From: Fimbriimonadales bacterium
Lineage (GTDB): Bacteria > Armatimonadota > Fimbriimonadia > Fimbriimonadales > GBS-DC
Length of the DNA stretch: 64,000 bases
Reading direction: 5' to 3'
Assembly: GCA_025998675.1 (NCBI GenBank)
Contig: AP024673.1
Coordinates: 1,143,221 to 1,207,220 of the forward strand
Every line of letters starts with the position of its first letter. Position 1 is the stretch's first letter. The translations under genes were made by a program, and so were the position numbers. The notes below the pieces were generated by a model. The model searched no databases. It worked only from the letters and a program-made list of their open reading frames with translations, and was not told the origin of the DNA. This document shows, piece by piece, positions 33,888-42,980 of this stretch.

Positions 33888-35237
33888 ATGGCTGTGGCGG
33901 TGATTATGCCCGAACTGGGCGAGAGTATCGTGGAAGGCACAATTGTGCGCTGGCTGAAGCAGGAAGGCGAGCTGGTCAAAGAGGATGAACCGCTTGTCGA
34001 GATTATGACCGACAAGGTGAACACCGAGCTGCCTGCGCCAGCGAGCGGCGTGCTGAAGCAGATTCTGGCGTCGGCGGGTGCAACGGTACAGGTCGGTCAA
34101 GAACTCGCGCTGATTGAAGCGGCGACGGCAGCCGCCGAAGCGCCCGCTGCGCCTGCGCCTGAGAAAGCGTCTGCGCCGCCGCCTGTGGAGTCGGTCGGCT
34201 TCTATGGCGGGAGCGAGGAGCCTGCGCCTGTTGCGTCCGCCGCGCCTGCGCCTGCTCCTGCGCCCGCACGCAGCGACGGACAATCGCGCAGCGCGTCGGG
34301 ACAGCCCTTCATCTCGCCCGTCGTGAGCAAAATCGCCCGCGAACACGGCATCAGCCATGAGGAGTTGCTGACCATACCCGGCACGGGCACGGGTGGGCGC
34401 GTCACGCGCAAGGATATCGAGGCGTACATCGCCCAGCGCAAGTCTGCGCCTGCGTCGCAGCCCGTCGCCGCGCCTGCGCCCGCACCCACCGCGCCCCCTG
34501 CGCCCGCCCCGAAACCGCAGCCGGTCGCGCCGCGCGAGGGCGAGGAAGTCATTCCGCTGGTCGGCATGCGCAAGGTCATCGCCGAACACCTCACCAGAAG
34601 CTACCAGACCGCCGTGCATGTCACCACCGTGATTCAGGTGGATGTGTCCAAGCTGGTGGAGTTCCGCGAGCGCAACAAAGACTCGTTCCAGCAGCAGTAC
34701 GGCGTGCGGCTGACCTACACGCCGTTCTTCGTGAAGGCGTGTACCGACGCCCTGCTGGAGTTCCCGATGATGAACGCCACCCTGCAGGACGACCAGATTA
34801 TCGTGCGCCACTATGTGCATCTGGGGGTGGCGGTCGCGCTGGGCGCGAAGGGCGAGGAGGGGCTGATTGTGCCCGTGATACGCGACGCGCACAAGAAGAC
34901 GCTCATCGAGATTGCCCGCGACCTGGACGACATCGCTGCACGCGCGCGCAACAAGACCATCGGCGTCGCCGAGGTGCAGGGCGCAACCTTCACGCTGACT
35001 AACCCCGGCAGCTACGGCGCGCTCATCGGCACGCCCATCATCAACCACCCGCAAACGGCAATCCTGGGAACCTACGCGATTGTCAAACAGCCTATAGTCA
35101 TCAACGATATGATTGCCATCCGCCCAGTCATGAATCTTTGTCTCAGCTACGACCATCGATTAATCGACGGGATGTACGCGGGACGCTTTTTGCAACGCAT
35201 CAAGCAATCGATTGAGGCGTTCGAGTTTTTCCGTTGA
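33888..35237 (+). CDS. Dihydrolipoamide acyltransferase (E2)
   Basis: A 449-aa E2. Lipoyl domain 1-80 with lipoyl-lysine K43 in MTDKVNTE; a Pro/Ala-rich linker; an E1/E3-binding domain at about 138-181 (FISPVVSKIAREHG, TGTGGRVTRKDIEAYI); a second linker; and a C-terminal catalytic domain ending in SYDHRLIDG with the active His and Asp. It transfers the acyl group from E1 to CoA. ATG 33888 follows 12 bases after E1-beta. No E3 (lpd) gene is in the window. Confidence 0.92.
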   Translation: MAVAVIMPELGESIVEGTIVRWLKQEGELVKEDEPLVEIMTDKVNTELPAPASGVLKQILASAGATVQVGQELALIEAATAAAEAPAAPAPEKASAPPPVESVGFYGGSEEPAPVASAAPAPAPAPARSDGQSRSASGQPFISPVVSKIAREHGISHEELLTIPGTGTGGRVTRKDIEAYIAQRKSAPASQPVAAPAPAPTAPPAPAPKPQPVAPREGEEVIPLVGMRKVIAEHLTRSYQTAVHVTTVIQVDVSKLVEFRERNKDSFQQQYGVRLTYTPFFVKACTDALLEFPMMNATLQDDQIIVRHYVHLGVAVALGAKGEEGLIVPVIRDAHKKTLIEIARDLDDIAARARNKTIGVAEVQGATFTLTNPGSYGALIGTPIINHPQTAILGTYAIVKQPIVINDMIAIRPVMNLCLSYDHRLIDGMYAGRFLQRIKQSIEAFEFFR

Positions 35238-35263
35238 GACTTCCATCCGACCCGTCCCCCGAA

Positions 35264-35298
35264 GAAACCGCCCCGTTTGTCCCCCACGGGGCGGTTTC
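35264..35298 (+). terminator. Terminator hairpin of the 2-oxoacid dehydrogenase operon
   Basis: A 13-bp perfect stem GAAACCGCCCCGT/ACGGGGCGGTTTC with a 9-base loop, 26 bases after the E2 stop. The tail (GATTTAAG) is weakly T-rich. The next gene's -10 (35307-35312) starts nine bases on. Confidence 0.75.
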
Positions 35299-35318
35299 GA
35301 TTTAAGTAGAATTGGGGC

Positions 35319-35762
35319 ATGGGCTACAGCTGGGTGTTCGCGCAGGCGTTGTTGTTCGTGGCGTATGGGCTGGCGCTGGTGTATGGCGCGGAGTCGGCAT
35401 GGGGGCTGTGGCGCTGGCTGGGCGCGCTGCTTATGGGGCTGGGGGCGTGGGTCGGAATCGCGGCGCTGCGCCTGCATGGGCGACTACTCACGCCGCTGCC
35501 AGAGCCGAATCGCGCGCTGGGGCTGAAGCGGGAGGGCGTGTACGCCTTCATCCGCCATCCGATGTATACAGGCGTGCTGCTGCTGGCGTTCGGCGGGGCG
35601 ATTGTGCAGCAGAAGCCGCTGGGTATTGCAGCGGCAGTCGCTCTGACCGTATTCTTCCAGCTGAAAGCGCGCGAGGAAGAGCGTCGCCTGCAACGGCGCT
35701 ACCCCGAATATGCCGACTACCAGCGCATGACGGGACGGTTCCTGCCGCGCTGGCGTCAGTAG
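35319..35762 (+). CDS. Isoprenylcysteine methyltransferase-like (PEMT/ICMT) membrane protein
   Basis: A 147-aa protein with four hydrophobic helices and the family signature GVYAFIRHPMYTGVLL, then the acidic tail EEERRLQRRYPEYADYQ. Homologues bind S-adenosylmethionine between the last helices; bacterial substrates are mostly unknown. Start ATG 35319 is exactly six bases behind TAGAAT (35307-35312), with no ribosome site. The last 7 bases overlap the convergent dnaB gene. Confidence 0.8.
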   Translation: MGYSWVFAQALLFVAYGLALVYGAESAWGLWRWLGALLMGLGAWVGIAALRLHGRLLTPLPEPNRALGLKREGVYAFIRHPMYTGVLLLAFGGAIVQQKPLGIAAAVALTVFFQLKAREEERRLQRRYPEYADYQRMTGRFLPRWRQ

Positions 35763-37156
35763 ACAGGCGTGTGTTCGCGATCGATGCTCACGAAACGCGA
35801 GTAGTCGGGCTGGAACGCCACAATCACCTTCCCCGTGGGACCGTTGCGCTGCTTGGCGATGATGAGTTCGACCTCCTCCTGACGCACATAACCGGGCGGC
35901 GGGTCGACGGGCGGCGCTTCGCGGTCGCCGTAGTATTCCTCGCGATGAATAAACAGCACCACATCCGCCTCCGCCTCGATGGAGCCGCTATCGCGCAGGT
36001 CGGAGAGCATCGGACGCTTGTTCTCGCGCCGTTCCACCGAGCGCGACAGCTGGGATAGCACCAGCACGGGCACTTCGAACTCACGGGCAATTTGTTTGAG
36101 CGCGCGGGCAATCTCGCCAATCTCCTGATTGCGGTTCTCCACCCGGCGGCTGGACGAACGCATCAGCTGCAGGTAGTCCACCACAATCAGCCCCAGCTCG
36201 CGATCCTGCAATCGGGACTTGAGGCGGCGGCACTTCGCGCGCATCTCCATCGGCGAGAGGCTACTCGTGTCGTCGATATAGATACTGGCGGTGAAGAGCC
36301 GTTCGGCAGCATGATTAATCAGTTGCCACTCATCGAGGGTGAGCTGCAGGCGGCGCAGTCGCTGCGCGCTGACCCCTGCCTGTGAACAGAGCATGCGCTG
36401 CACCAGCTGGTCGGCGGACATCTCCAGGCTGAAGATAGCGACCGCCTTGCGCTCACGGATGGCCACATGCTCCGCGATGTTGACCGCCAGCGAGGTTTTG
36501 CCGACGCTGGGACGCGCCGCCAGAATAATCAGCTCCGATGGGTGCAAGCCCGACAGAATCCAGTCCAGCTCGCGAAACCCTGTTGAGACGCCCATCAGGA
36601 AATCGCCCGGATGGTTCTGCAGGTGCTGCTGACGGTCGTCGAGGCGCCCGATTACATCCATGATCAGGCGCCCCACTTCGGAGAACTCCCTGCCCAGCCG
36701 CTGCTCGGCGACCTGATAGACCGCATGCTCCGCCTGATCGAGAATCTGCTGTACCTCCAGCTCGGGCTCTTCGACGAGGCGGACGATTTCGTGCGCGGCG
36801 CGCAGCAGGCGTCTGAGAATCGCCTTCTCCTTCACGATACGGGCGTAATGCTCCGCGTTCGCGGCGGTCGGCACGCTCTCCACGATGTTCACCAGCGCGG
36901 GCAAGCCCCCAATCTCCTCCAGTTGCCCATGACGGCGCAAATCTTCCTGAACCGTGAGCAGGTCCACGGCGTAGTTGCGCTCATGCAGCGAAAGCATCGC
37001 GTTATAGAGAATCTGATGCGCCGGGTGATAGAAATCCTCGGGCTGGAGAATCTCCACCACCCGTTCCAGCGCGTTCGGGTCGAGCATCATCGACCCAAGC
37101 ACGCTCATCTCGGCTTCGGTGCTGTGTGGCTGGACCAGTGCTGTGCGTTGGTTCAT
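35756..37156 (-). CDS. dnaB: Replicative DNA helicase
   Basis: A 466-aa RecA-type hexameric helicase that opens the replication fork. The N-terminal primase-binding domain starts PHSTEAEMSVLGSMMLD. Walker A is ARPSVGKTSLA; later come Walker B LIVVDYLQLM, an arginine-finger region and the DnaB motif LSDLRDSGSIEAEADVV. No intein is present. TACAAT at 37175-37180 gives a leader of about 12 nt before ATG 37156. Confidence 0.96.
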   Translation of the reverse strand: MNQRTALVQPHSTEAEMSVLGSMMLDPNALERVVEILQPEDFYHPAHQILYNAMLSLHERNYAVDLLTVQEDLRRHGQLEEIGGLPALVNIVESVPTAANAEHYARIVKEKAILRRLLRAAHEIVRLVEEPELEVQQILDQAEHAVYQVAEQRLGREFSEVGRLIMDVIGRLDDRQQHLQNHPGDFLMGVSTGFRELDWILSGLHPSELIILAARPSVGKTSLAVNIAEHVAIRERKAVAIFSLEMSADQLVQRMLCSQAGVSAQRLRRLQLTLDEWQLINHAAERLFTASIYIDDTSSLSPMEMRAKCRRLKSRLQDRELGLIVVDYLQLMRSSSRRVENRNQEIGEIARALKQIAREFEVPVLVLSQLSRSVERRENKRPMLSDLRDSGSIEAEADVVLFIHREEYYGDREAPPVDPPPGYVRQEEVELIIAKQRNGPTGKVIVAFQPDYSRFVSIDREHTPVY

Positions 37157-37208
37157 ACAGGTCGCCCCGCGTTAATTGTAGCATGGCGTCTTCAGGTAAG
37201 ATATCGCC

Positions 37209-37414
37209 GTGCGTGAGTCGTTGGATCGGATTGTTGTTATCCGAACATCCTGTCGGGCAAGCCGTGTATCCGAGGGACGCGCATCAGCGTGGAGTTCCTG
37301 CTGGAGCTGTTCGCGTCCGGCGCCTCGAAAAAGGAAATTCTGCAGGCATATCCTCAACTGGAGCCTGAATATATTGAACAAGCGCTGGCGTATGCAATTC
37401 GGTCGGTCAGGTGA
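37209..37414 (+). pseudogene. DUF433 family gene broken by a one-base deletion
   Basis: The frame from GTG 37209 reads RESLDRIVV, the usual DUF433 N-terminus. After 37238 the protein continues only in the next frame: PNILSGKPCIRGTRISVEF, then LLELFASGASKKEILQAYP and on to IRSVR at 37414. Adding one A at 37239 (GTT AAT CCG) restores an intact gene of about 68 codons. DUF433 proteins are small DNA-binding, antitoxin-like proteins, often next to a PIN toxin; none lies here. TAAGAT (37197-37202) ends six bases before the GTG, so the start matches the leaderless pattern. A sequencing error is possible. Confidence 0.8.
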
Positions 37415-37444
37415 TAGCCTCACCCGTTTGGTATAATCCCCCGC

Positions 37445-38188
37445 GTGTTGCGGATTGATGTGATTACGCTGTTTCCCGAGGTGATTGAGGCGGGCGTAAG
37501 CTACAGTATCGTCGGGCGCGCGCGGGAGTGGGGACTGACGCAGATTCGCGCCCTGCAGCTGCGCGACTTCGCCGAGGGCAAGCACAAAAAGACCGACGAC
37601 GAACCCTACGGCGGCGGCGCAGGGCTGGTGATGAAGCCCGAGCCCATCTTCCGCGCGGTGGAGGCGTGCCAGCCCTCGCCTGAAACGCGCATTCTCTTGC
37701 TGGAGCCGCAGGGCGCGCTCTACACCCAGTCGCTTGCACAGGAGCTGGCGGAACAAGAGCATCTGATTCTGATTTGCGGGCACTACGAGGGGGTGGACGC
37801 GCGTGTGCGCGAGCATCTGGCGACGGATGTAATCAGCATCGGCGACTATGTGCTGACAGGCGGCGAGCTGCCCGCGCTGATTGTCATCGACTCGGTCGTG
37901 CGCCTGTTGCCTGGCGCGATACACTCGCCCGAATCGCTGGGGCAGGACTCGTATGCCGATGGACTGCTGGGCTACCCGCAGTATACGCGTCCGGAGGTGT
38001 TTCGGGGGATGCGCGTGCCAGAGGTGCTGCTGTCGGGCAATCACGGCGCGATAGCCCGCTGGCGGCGGCTACAGCAGCTGCGCCTGACCCGCGCCCTGCG
38101 CCCCGACTTATTCGCGAAGGCGCCTCTGACTCAGGAAGACATCGAACTCCTGCGCGCCCTGCATACCGACGACGCCCCCATCGACTGA
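37445..38188 (+). CDS. trmD: tRNA (guanine-N1-)-methyltransferase
   Basis: A 247-aa SPOUT enzyme that methylates G37 next to the anticodon. Signatures: ITLFPEVIEAGVSYSIVGRA, DEPYGGGAGLVMKPEP, the knot ICGHYEGVDARVRE, and ISIGDYVLTGGELPALIVID. GTG 37445 starts 7 nt after TATAAT (37432-37437) without a ribosome site, a leaderless start; TTG 37448 is the only near alternative. The usual rimM/rpsP/rplS neighbours are missing. Confidence 0.95.
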   Translation: MLRIDVITLFPEVIEAGVSYSIVGRAREWGLTQIRALQLRDFAEGKHKKTDDEPYGGGAGLVMKPEPIFRAVEACQPSPETRILLLEPQGALYTQSLAQELAEQEHLILICGHYEGVDARVREHLATDVISIGDYVLTGGELPALIVIDSVVRLLPGAIHSPESLGQDSYADGLLGYPQYTRPEVFRGMRVPEVLLSGNHGAIARWRRLQQLRLTRALRPDLFAKAPLTQEDIELLRALHTDDAPID

Positions 38189-38215
38189 GACGCACGGATA
38201 AGGTATCTTTCAGGT

Positions 38216-39097
38216 ATGAGACGCTTTGCTGGTCTGCTAATGGCGCTGGGGCTGATTCTCGCGCTGGGAGATGCGCAGTCGCGAGTGGCTCAGGTGCAAC
38301 TGATTACGACGGCGCAGCTGGCGGCGCGATTGAACGACCCGAACCTGCGCCTGATCGACGCGCGCGGCGCGCTGCCCGCCTACCTGCAGGAGCACCTGCC
38401 GAACGCGATTTTCCTCAGCACCGAGACGCTGCGCGTCAGTCGCGGCGGCGTGCCCGGACAGATGCTGCCCCCCGAACGCCTTGCGGAGATTTTCGGCGCG
38501 ATGGGAATCGGCGCGAACAACGAGGTGGTCGTCTACTCCAGCGCGGAGGACGCCTTCTCGGCGGCGACTTACACTGCGCTTGCGCTGGCGGCGATTGGAC
38601 ACACGCGTGTAGCGGTGCTGGACGGCGGTATCGAAAAATGGAAAGCGGAGAACCGCCCGCTCACGCAGGCAATCCCGCGCGTGGCGCCGCAGAGCTACAC
38701 GGCGCAGCCGAAGCCCGAACTGTTCCGCACGCTGGAGTGGCTGCAGAAGCATCTCGACTCGCCTGAGCCAGTGCAACTGCTGGACGCCCGCGCGCCCCAG
38801 CAGTATCAGGCGGGGCACATTCCGACGGCGCAGAACCTGTTCCTGCGCGAGATGTTGCGCAGCGAGGGCAACTACAGCGTCTGGCGCACGCCCGACGAGA
38901 TACGCGAGAAGGTGAAACAACTGGGGATCGATTCGGGGCGTCCGCTGGTGGTCTATTGCAACTCCGGGCGCGAGGCGAGCCAGCTGTGGTTTACCCTGCA
39001 GGTGTTGCTGGGCATCGACGCGCAGGTGTACGACGGCTCGTGGGTGGAGTGGCGCGCAAACAATCAGCCGATTGCGACTGGAGCAGGCGCGCCCTGA
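38216..39097 (+). CDS. Exported two-domain rhodanese (sulfurtransferase)
   Basis: A 293-aa protein with a signal peptide (LLMALGLILALGDAQS) and two rhodanese domains. The first (about 30-140) has lost the catalytic Cys (VVVYSSAEDAFS at the loop). The second (about 165-285) is intact with VVYCNSGREASQ; the Cys takes the persulfide. It would move sulfane sulfur outside the cytoplasm, for example to thiols or cyanide. ATG 38216 is six bases behind TATCTT (38204-38209) and has no ribosome site. Confidence 0.85.
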   Translation: MRRFAGLLMALGLILALGDAQSRVAQVQLITTAQLAARLNDPNLRLIDARGALPAYLQEHLPNAIFLSTETLRVSRGGVPGQMLPPERLAEIFGAMGIGANNEVVVYSSAEDAFSAATYTALALAAIGHTRVAVLDGGIEKWKAENRPLTQAIPRVAPQSYTAQPKPELFRTLEWLQKHLDSPEPVQLLDARAPQQYQAGHIPTAQNLFLREMLRSEGNYSVWRTPDEIREKVKQLGIDSGRPLVVYCNSGREASQLWFTLQVLLGIDAQVYDGSWVEWRANNQPIATGAGAP

Positions 39098-39122
39098 ACG
39101 CCGCAAGAGTCCCCTGCTGTGT

Positions 39123-39608
39123 TCACGAGATTTCCTGTATCATAATCGCCAGGCGCGCTTTTGCAACCGATTCGCGCAGGTAGCGCGCCAGAGAGGCGAG
39201 CGGGCGGCGTTCTGGCGCGCCCCACACCAGCCCCGCCAGCCCTATCGCAATACCCGCCATAATGAGACGCAGCAACGCCAGCAAGTCCAGCGGCGTCCCC
39301 AGTAGAGACATCGTTAGCTGCGTGATGCCCAGCGGCGCAACGATAAGCAACACGCTGAACACGCTGGCAGGCAGGCGGATAATCACGATAGTTTTGCCCT
39401 GAGAGTCGTTCTCGTCGTCGCGCGCCTCTGGGACGCGCGTGATTGCCTGTCCCGTCCAGAAGAGCGCGGCGAAGCTGCACCACCACAGCACATCCTGCCA
39501 GTGCAGGGCGTCCGACGCCGACCACGCGCTGCGCGCCCCAAGCACACCCACCAGTGCCGCCACACCACTCATAAAGGCAGTCATCAGTGGCTTCGTGTAG
39601 ATTTGCAT
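39123..39608 (-). CDS. Small membrane protein of unknown function
   Basis: A 161-aa protein with four hydrophobic segments (about 8-25, 40-57, 78-100 and 112-130), separated by an acidic loop EARDDENDSQGK. I recognise no family. GGTATAAT (39632-39637) and GAGGAG precede ATG 39608. The gene is tandem with the frameshifted gene at 39670-40577, and convergent with the rhodanese gene. Confidence 0.65.
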   Translation of the reverse strand: MQIYTKPLMTAFMSGVAALVGVLGARSAWSASDALHWQDVLWWCSFAALFWTGQAITRVPEARDDENDSQGKTIVIIRLPASVFSVLLIVAPLGITQLTMSLLGTPLDLLALLRLIMAGIAIGLAGLVWGAPERRPLASLARYLRESVAKARLAIMIQEIS

Positions 39609-39669
39609 CGTCGCAATGGCTCCTCGCGTAAATTATACCGAACTTATTCATTTTGCCGCAGAGTACGCC

Positions 39670-40577
39670 TCACGGCTGCTGGCGAGCCGTTGGTGCGCGC
39701 ATCAGTTGCTCGCCGCGAACTCGGCAGAATCGATACCCCTTCACAGTGATACCCGACCTCGATACGGCGGCAGGCTCCAGAGCGACCGTGTGCACGCCTG
39801 TATCGTCCACAAGCCTCAGCTCGAACGCTTCTCCCTGCAGGCGTGCGTGGGCGATCACTGCCTCCGCAACGCTGCCCGTCTCGTCCCAGCGCAGGCTGAA
39901 ATAGACAGTCACGCGCGGATTTCTGGGAAAGAGCCAGCGCAACGGTCGTTTTGCGGCATCGGTGGGGTAGATAACGATCCAGTCCAACGCCTGCCATGCG
40001 ACCTCTGGCGTATAGCCCTGCCAGCGTGTCGGCGGCGTGAATCGTCCCCCTGCCAGCAGCTCGAGTAGAAACGCGGGGTACTGGCGGGGTTGCTCTTTTC
40101 AAAGGGAGAGAGTTCCGCCCTCAGCATCGCGCGCGAGCCAAACGCAACCTGAATCCGTTCTGGAAGGCGGCGCGGGTCAGGATGTGTCGCGGCAAGAGTG
40201 ATCTGGTACATCTCTTCACCGACATCGAGGTATTGTAGCGGGAGCCACACCAGCTCGAACTGCCGCAGCGTGAGATTGTGTGCCGGCAGAGTGGGAGGCG
40301 TCGCCAGATCGGGCACGGCGGAGTACGGTGCTGGAAAGTAAAACAGTACGCTGGGGCTATGCGGCGGGTTCCCCGGCGGCGCACACCGCCGTACAGCCGC
40401 GCGTCGGTAGTCGCTCAGCGCAGGTCGCTGCACATTCTCGCGACGCTGGCTCCATGGGTATAGCCGCGAGTCGAGCGCACGCTCAAGCCTGCCTGCATAA
40501 AACGCCAGCGCGATGAACAGCGCGCCAATCCCGAATATCGCCAGTCCCCCACACGCCAGCCATCGAGCCGCTCGCAT
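39670..40577 (-). pseudogene. Membrane-anchored protein gene with a one-base frameshift
   Basis: From ATG 40577 the frame gives a signal or anchor helix (LACGGLAIFGIGALFIALAF) and about 150 further residues to RAELSPFEK near 40096. There the natural reading shifts: adding one A to the run AAAA (40096-40099 on the minus strand) continues as EQPRQYPAFLLELLAGGRF and on to QALDWIVIYPT and VTVYFSLRWDETGS, ending at 39670. The joined product would be about 302 aa. No known domain was recognised. It is either a pseudogene or a miscounted homopolymer. TACACT (40596-40601) gives a short leader. Confidence 0.7.
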
Positions 40578-40645
40578 CGCCTGTTCTCGATGCAAAGTGT
40601 ACCCTTCCCTACAGGTCGCCGCAACAGGCGGGACTGTGAGGCGGC

Positions 40646-41737
40646 TTATACCTCACGCAGCACGGTTTGCAGCCGTTCGATGACCCGTTCCGGGCGCACG
40701 CTCAGCATACACTGGTGGCGCGGCAGCAGGCAATCGGCGTTGCGGAAGCGGTTCTCGTAGCACTTGCTGCACGGCTCTTCGGGCAGGATCAGGTGCAGGT
40801 GGGGCACGGGCGGCGTCCAGACCATCCACGGGCTGGCGCCAAACAGCGCGATGGTGGGCGTGCGTACGCTGTAGGCGAGGTGCATAATCCCGTTGTCCAC
40901 CGACACGCATGCCTTCGCCCGCGCCAGCGCGCCCGCCACCTGCGGCAGGGTGAACCGCCCGCGCAGGTCAATCAACCGCGTCTGTTCCAGCAGCCACGAC
41001 TCGGTATCGCCCGTGTGATAGACCGCGCTCTGCCGCTGGGGCTTGTCGCCAATCAGCCCCACACGGTAGCCGTTCTCAAAGCACCAGTCGATGACCGTTC
41101 GCCAGTAGTCTCGAATCCAGAGCTTCGCGCTCCGCCGCCCGCCCGTGGAAATCAGCACTTCGGGGATGTCGCAGGCGGGGTCGTGCGTGGGCGCCTCCGT
41201 GCGGTAGAAGTCGGTCTCCACGAACGCCAGCCGACACCAGATTTCACCGATGTAGGTGCTGCGCAGGATGTCGCCATAGCGTTGCAGCAGGTCGGGCGCA
41301 GACCAGTACTCGTCGTGCAGCTGGTGCAACTTGCCCGGCGCGCGGGGTACCTCCTCGCGCAGGTCGGCGGCGTAGCATTTGCCCACCACATAGCGCGGCT
41401 GCAGCATGTGCGCCACGAACGCCATCGTCGGGTGAAAATCGCAATTGATGACCAGATCGTATTCGCCCGCGACGGCGCGCCGCTCGGCAAGGAATGCGGG
41501 CAACTGCGCCAGCGCGTTCGGATTGCCGAACACCGAGAAACGGGCGTCGATGTAGGGCAGCGCCTCTTCCAGTTCGCGCGTGCGCTCCCCGCTGAAGTAG
41601 TCGAGCGTGCAGTCAGGATACTTCTCCTTCAGCCCGCGCAGCAGCGGCGTGATAATCACGAAGTCGCCCAGCGCGTCGTAGAACAGCACCGCGATATGCG
41701 GACGCGCACGCAACGGCTGGTCGTTGAACCATTCCAT
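40646..41737 (-). CDS. Glycosyltransferase family 9 (heptosyltransferase-like)
   Basis: A 363-aa GT-B protein. The start has IAVLFYDALGDFVIITPLLRGLK, the ADP-heptose:LPS heptosyltransferase N-domain. The C-terminal domain has STGGRRSAKLW, then VSVDNGIMHLAYSVRTPTIALFG, the nucleotide-sugar site (quoted in one run of fewer residues elsewhere: DNGIMHLA). A Cys group (CSKCYENRF, DCLLPRHQC) near the end also occurs in GT9 proteins. It probably adds a sugar to a surface glycan. ATG 41737 lies 9 nt behind TACACT (41747-41752). Sugar and acceptor are unknown. Confidence 0.85.
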   Translation of the reverse strand: MEWFNDQPLRARPHIAVLFYDALGDFVIITPLLRGLKEKYPDCTLDYFSGERTRELEEALPYIDARFSVFGNPNALAQLPAFLAERRAVAGEYDLVINCDFHPTMAFVAHMLQPRYVVGKCYAADLREEVPRAPGKLHQLHDEYWSAPDLLQRYGDILRSTYIGEIWCRLAFVETDFYRTEAPTHDPACDIPEVLISTGGRRSAKLWIRDYWRTVIDWCFENGYRVGLIGDKPQRQSAVYHTGDTESWLLEQTRLIDLRGRFTLPQVAGALARAKACVSVDNGIMHLAYSVRTPTIALFGASPWMVWTPPVPHLHLILPEEPCSKCYENRFRNADCLLPRHQCMLSVRPERVIERLQTVLREV

Positions 41738-41823
41738 CAAGCCGAAAGTGTACCTGAACCCCGTATCCTTACAATAATCCTACCCCCTGCAATGTGGCAA
41801 AAATCTTCTGGCGGGGGCGAGCC

Positions 41824-42432
41824 ATGACAACGACTCTGAACGAACTGCGCACGGACGCACTGCGCGAGATAGGCAACATCGGGCTGGGAGGCGCGGTGAC
41901 CGCCCTTTCAGACCTGACAGGCGTGCTGTTCACCCTCGATACGCCACGAATCCACCCGATGAACGCCCAAGCGCTACCTGAGTTGTGTTGCGCCATGCCG
42001 GAAACACTTGTGGTAGGCACGGTCTCGCGTGTGAACGGCGATTGGCCCGGCGAAGGCGCGTTCCTGTTCCCGTGGGAGAGCGCACAGGTGTTGTGGCACA
42101 TCCTCGTGCAGATGCAACCCAGCGGGCTGGACGACCTCAACGAACTCTACCAGTCGGTCATCAACGAGGTGAGCAACATCATGCTGGGCAACTATCTGCA
42201 GGCGATCAGCCAGATGACGGGCTTCACCCTACACATGGAGCCGCCCGCATTTGCGGCGGACATGGCGATGGCTGTGCTGAGTTCGATTCTGGTAGAAGCG
42301 CTGTACGGGCAGCGCGAGCTGCTGGCGATCGAAACGGCTTTCAAGACCCCCGCACACGAGTTCAAAGGCTACTTTCTGTACTTGCCTGAGACGGGCAATC
42401 TGGAAAAGCTGTTTGCAATTCTTGGCATTTAG
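41824..42432 (+). CDS. cheC: Chemotaxis phosphatase CheC
   Basis: A 202-aa CheY-P phosphatase with two active-site helices: E15/N18 in LREIGNIGLGG and E115/N118 in INEVSNIMLG, the standard duplicate arrangement. It partners CheD, encoded next. ATG 41824 follows a GGGGGCGAG ribosome site; TACAAT at 41770-41775 may drive the operon. First gene of six che genes in tight order. Confidence 0.92.
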   Translation: MTTTLNELRTDALREIGNIGLGGAVTALSDLTGVLFTLDTPRIHPMNAQALPELCCAMPETLVVGTVSRVNGDWPGEGAFLFPWESAQVLWHILVQMQPSGLDDLNELYQSVINEVSNIMLGNYLQAISQMTGFTLHMEPPAFAADMAMAVLSSILVEALYGQRELLAIETAFKTPAHEFKGYFLYLPETGNLEKLFAILGI

Positions 42433-42443
42433 GAGCGGGATAG

Positions 42444-42968
42444 ATGGGCAAAGCGGAAGTGAAGCTGGCGGGCATGGGCGAGATCGTCTTTGCCAGAGGC
42501 GCTGGGGTGCTGGGCTGTATCGGGCTGGGATCGTGTGTGGGCGCGCTGCTGTTTGACCCGCGCACCCAGAGCGCGGCGCTGGCGCATGTGATGTTGCCCG
42601 AAGCGCACGAATCCGATGTACGCCAGCTGCCTGGCAAATACGCGACGAGCGCGCTGCCCGCCCTGCTGCAGATGCTCGACACGCCGCCTGCGTTCGCTTC
42701 ACGCCTGAAAGCGATTCTGGTGGGCGGCGGCGAGCTGTTCCAGAATCGTAGCCAGACCTTGCGAATCGGCGAGCGGAATGTGGAAACAATTCAGCGGTTG
42801 CTGAGGGAGTTGCGCATCGGCGTCGTGTTCGAACATACGCGGGGCAACTTCGGACGCTCTTTTGAATTCGATGTGGCGTCGGGGCTGATTCGCGTGCGCG
42901 CGATGGGCAACACGAGTGCGGAAAAAGATTTATCGGCGGCGCTGGGCATACTGCGCCGCGCCGCTTAG
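42444..42968 (+). CDS. cheD: Receptor glutamine deamidase CheD
   Basis: A 174-aa papain-like deamidase acting on glutamines of chemoreceptors. Catalytic C31 lies in GLGSCVGALL and H48 in LAHVMLP; GGGELF follows as usual. CheC and CheD form a complex that links adaptation to CheY-P level. It starts 11 bases after cheC. Confidence 0.93.
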   Translation: MGKAEVKLAGMGEIVFARGAGVLGCIGLGSCVGALLFDPRTQSAALAHVMLPEAHESDVRQLPGKYATSALPALLQMLDTPPAFASRLKAILVGGGELFQNRSQTLRIGERNVETIQRLLRELRIGVVFEHTRGNFGRSFEFDVASGLIRVRAMGNTSAEKDLSAALGILRRAA

Positions 42969-42980
42969 CGGAGGGACTGT

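Noticed and set aside
37209-37436. 75-aa frame read without frameshift
   Set aside because: The Cys/Arg-rich C-terminal half is the wrong frame of a DUF433 gene.
39909-40102. Tail of the 228-aa frame as a true C-terminus
   Set aside because: After 40096 it becomes Arg/Ser-rich, whereas the neighbouring frame continues a well-formed protein.
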